From Flavobacteriales bacterium UBA1494 (GTDB lineage: Bacteria > Bacteroidota > Bacteroidia > Flavobacteriales_E > Vicingaceae), in the NCBI GenBank assembly GCA_905182175.1, contig CAJJAT010000001.1:1-64000 (forward strand): a stretch of 64,000 nucleotides of DNA. Direction: 5' to 3'. Made by a program: the position numbers and the translations under genes. The notes beneath the pieces are model-generated. The model was not told the DNA's origin and made no database searches. It saw only the letters and a list, made by a program, of their open reading frames with translations. This document shows positions 62,060 through 64,000 of the stretch, in pieces. The first letter of the stretch is position 1. Every line of letters starts with the position of its first letter.

Positions 62060-62616
62060 ATGAGAAGCTTCTTGAAATTATTCAACATACTTTCAGATGA
62101 TGAAATTGATTTATTTGAAAGTGAATTAATTCGTAAAATGTTAAAGAAAGTCGATTATTTTATTAAAGAAGGCAGAACCTCTAAAGAAGTTGCATTTGTT
62201 GTTTCCGGACTATTTAGGTCATTTTATTATTCATCGTCAGAAGAAGAGGTAACCTACTGTTTTACTTTTCTAATTCTTTTGTAAGTGCTTATTCTTCATT
62301 TTTAACACAAACTAAAACGACAGAAAATATTCAAGCTTTGACAAGTATTGAATTACTAACTATTTCACGAAATGAATTTTTAAAACTAGAGAACTCGAGC
62401 AAGAATCGGCTTCGATTTTTCAAATTCATGGCTGAGCAAGAATATATTAAAATGGAGAAAAGAATCTTTATTCTTCAAAAAGAAAGTGCTGAGAAACGAT
62501 ATGAAGATTTACTCAACAACCAACCTCTATATCTACAATTAATACCGCTAAGTTATCTGTCTTCCTATTTAGGGATTACGCAACGACATTTAAGTCGAGT
62601 CAGAAAGTTGATCTAG
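62060..62616 (+). pseudogene. Crp/Fnr-family regulator with a frameshift
   Basis: The frame starting MRSFLKLFNILSDDEIDLFE has the cNMP-binding fold (KEVAFVVSGLFRSFYYSSSE, EEVTYCFTF) and then shifts near 62267. The next frame continues NSFVSAYSSFLTQTK, LLTISRNEFLKLENSSKN and the helix-turn-helix region (PLSYLSSYLGITQRHLSRVR). Correction of one shift gives an ordinary regulator of about 185 aa, so the damage is slight and recent, or a sequencing error. It precedes the broken oxidoreductase and lycopene cyclase genes. Confidence 0.8.
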
Positions 62617-62683
62617 AATTAGACAAATGTCCTTTCTAAGGAATTCCAACCTGCTATTCTTTGTAAAAAATAAAGAACAAATT

Positions 62684-63262
62684 ATGAAACAAGTTTTAAT
62701 AGTTAATAGACATCCTGACAAGCAAAGTTATAACTATGCGTTATCGGAAGCTTATTTAAAAGGCGCAGGTAAGACTGATTCAATGTAGACTCAAATTAAT
62801 ATTGCAAATTTGGATTTTAACCCTAATCTGGCGTTTGGATACAGAAAAAGAATTGAGCTAGAACCTGATTTACTTAAGGCCGTGAAAAAAATAAAAAAGG
62901 CATACCATATTGTATGGGGATTTCCAATGCGGTGGTATGGTTATCCTGCATTAATGAAAGGGTTTATTGACCGTAGATTTTTACCAAGAATAACGTATGA
63001 AACGACTAAAGAAAAGGCAATACCAAAAAAATTGTTGAAAGGATAAACGGCAAGAATCATTCTAACAGCTGATACCCCTAAATGGTACGATTCCTTATTT
63101 ATGAAGAGCCCTGCTATCAATCAATTCAAAAAAGGAACCTTAGAGTTCTGTGGAGTTAGTCCCGTTAAGGTTACCTATATTTCACCTATCAAAAATTCAA
63201 ACATCAATTATAGAGAGAAATGGCTGGGAAAAATGGAGTTGTTAGGTGATAAACTAAAGTAA
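62684..63262 (+). pseudogene. Flavodoxin-fold NAD(P)H oxidoreductase with two nonsense codons
   Basis: One uninterrupted register of 192 codons from ATG 62684 to TAA 63260-63262 contains TAG at 62786-62788 and TAA at 63044-63046 and no frameshift. The product reads MKQVLIVNRHPDKQSYNYAL, then QINIANLDFNPNLAFGYRKR, VWGFPMRWYGYPALMKGFID, ILTADTPKWYDSLFM and GTLEFCGVSPVKVTYI. This is the full-length MdaB/KefF-type quinone oxidoreductase family (flavodoxin-like fold, FMN/FAD). Only two point changes destroy it, so inactivation is young. Confidence 0.85.
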
Positions 63263-63435
63263 CTACTGAGAACATCGTATAAAGTTAATTATTGGTTTTA
63301 GTTTACTTGCGAAAGCCCATGTTCCCTAAAGCTAACGGTATTCTATCTGTGATTTGTTTATTAAGGTTAGTAATTAAATCATGTAACTAATAGGACAAAT
63401 AAACGTTGACTGCAAGCTAAAAAAACAATGCAAAT

Positions 63436-64000
63436 GATACGATTACATTATTACTTGTTTAAGATGTGCAGGATTAAACATACTCTATTTTGTTTTAAAA
63501 AACCCATCTTTTGATAATGAAATTGTTACTCTAATGGACTTTAAGCTAAATCAATAGATATGGTGCAATTTTCATTTATGTTTTACCAACATCAGCAAAG
63601 GAGTCACTTGTGGAGTAAGTATGCCTTATTTAGAGAAAAGGTACTAGACAAATAACAATATAAAGTAGCATTAGAAAACTTTATAAAAGACTATCTAAAG
63701 CTTGAGAAAGATGAAATTACACATAAAGAGATTGGGATTACACCAATCTCTTTTGCTAATTTTTCAAGAAGTATAAATTCTGAAAAAGGATAAGCAATAT
63801 ATGAACCGATGGCGGATATACGAAAGCAAGTAGTAGTTATACTTTTCAGTTTATTCAAAAAAACACAAAGAAAATTCTAAACAATCTATGAAAGAGAAGC
63901 CATCTGAACCCAGCGATTCCTTTTCGAGACAAATTGTTTAATGGTGCGACCGTATTTTGTTAGAGATAATTATTTCTAGAAGGATTACAGGAAAAAAAAG
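63436..64000 (+). pseudogene. crtY: Decayed lycopene cyclase (CrtY-type) with internal deletion
   Basis: The N-terminal Rossmann strand reads YDYIITCLRCAGLNILYFVL and runs directly into EIVTLMDFKLNQ, a segment from the middle of lycopene beta-cyclases. About 150 or more residues are therefore deleted. Then GAIFIYVLPTSAKESLVE, LFREKVLDK, YKVALENFIKDYLKLEKDEI, GITPISFANFSRSINSEKG and GGYTKASSSYTFQFIQKNTK follow in different frames. These are the family's hallmark blocks, including the Tyr-Thr-Lys-Ala-Ser-Ser segment. The remnant continues past the window end. Loss of carotenoid cyclisation is implied unless another copy exists. Confidence 0.75.

Noticed and set aside
1-64000. CRISPR arrays, rRNA or intact tRNA genes
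   Set aside because: No regularly spaced short repeats, no rRNA signature blocks and no complete cloverleaf were seen; only the 3'-end-like repeats at the left edge.

Overview
The window is AT-rich chromosomal DNA from a member of the Bacteroidetes, most likely an aerobic marine or aquatic flavobacterium (Flavobacteriales). The evidence is: type IX secretion (T9SS) C-terminal sorting domains ending in YPNP-type repeats; promoter elements of the TTG / TAnnTTTG type; lipoproteins and families typical of the phylum (M1 peptidase next to a DUF6702-like protein, PspC with PadR, MoxR with VWA, lamin-tail proteins, FAS1 lipoproteins); and the absence of Shine-Dalgarno sequences except at infC.

Layout. 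1-1.1 kb: a 108-bp direct repeat carrying the 3' end of a tmRNA/tRNA-like gene plus its terminator, then gene debris, which looks like an old integration site. 1.1-4.2 kb: two coupled micro-membrane proteins, an S24-like repressor with its operator, and a YbjN-PspA stress pair. 4.4-5.0 kb: wreck of a large DNA-repair ATPase gene. 5.4-19.3 kb: the centrepiece, a bidirectional locus around a MocR-type regulator (13660-15147). A tightly overlapping minus-strand operon encodes a lamin-tail lipoprotein, a DcuC-type carrier, an isoaspartyl-dipeptidase-like amidohydrolase, two OprP-like porins and an M14 carboxypeptidase. The plus-strand arm encodes an esterase lipoprotein, a DASS/SLC13 carrier, a class IV aminotransferase (frame broken at an A10 run) and a sulfotransferase-like protein. 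Paired 23-bp-spaced copies of one motif (core TTGGTATGCTA) sit on both sides of the regulator in mirror orientation, so I infer that it controls both arms. The regulator lacks the PLP-binding lysine and the dipeptidase homologue has lost the glutamate that holds the substrate alpha-amino group, so the substrate may be a new one.

19.7-31.9 kb: a DUF4252-like/PadR/PspC envelope-stress operon with a 55-aa secreted peptide, a FAS1 lipoprotein, assorted envelope proteins, an M1 aminopeptidase, a dead M48 protease and a lipoprotein/secreted-protein pair. 32.0-35.2 kb: the classical thrS-infC-rpmI-rplT translation operon, with infC starting at AUA behind a perfect Shine-Dalgarno. 35.2-38.1 kb: decayed GT87 glycosyltransferase and a tandemly duplicated, half-decayed small secreted gene. 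38.1-45.4 kb: rRNA methyltransferase, MATE pump, fmt, cupin, msrA, MoxR-VWA. 45.7-48.4 kb: decayed BspA-like T9SS surface protein and a dead IS1595-family element. 48.8-54.9 kb: START-like protein, LptF/G permease, glycosyltransferases, dapD, THUMP methyltransferase. 55.0-61.4 kb: Na+/solute symporter, a second lipoprotein/secreted-protein pair paralogous to that at 30.5-31.9 kb, and a 1021-aa TerB-like/ABCG-type ABC transporter. 61.4-64 kb: eroding genes (Crp/Fnr regulator, flavodoxin-fold oxidoreductase, lycopene cyclase).

The genome segment mixes intact housekeeping genes with about ten recognisable pseudogenes at different stages of decay. This points to reductive loss of accessory surface, carotenoid and DNA-repair functions, while the MocR locus is retained nearly intact.
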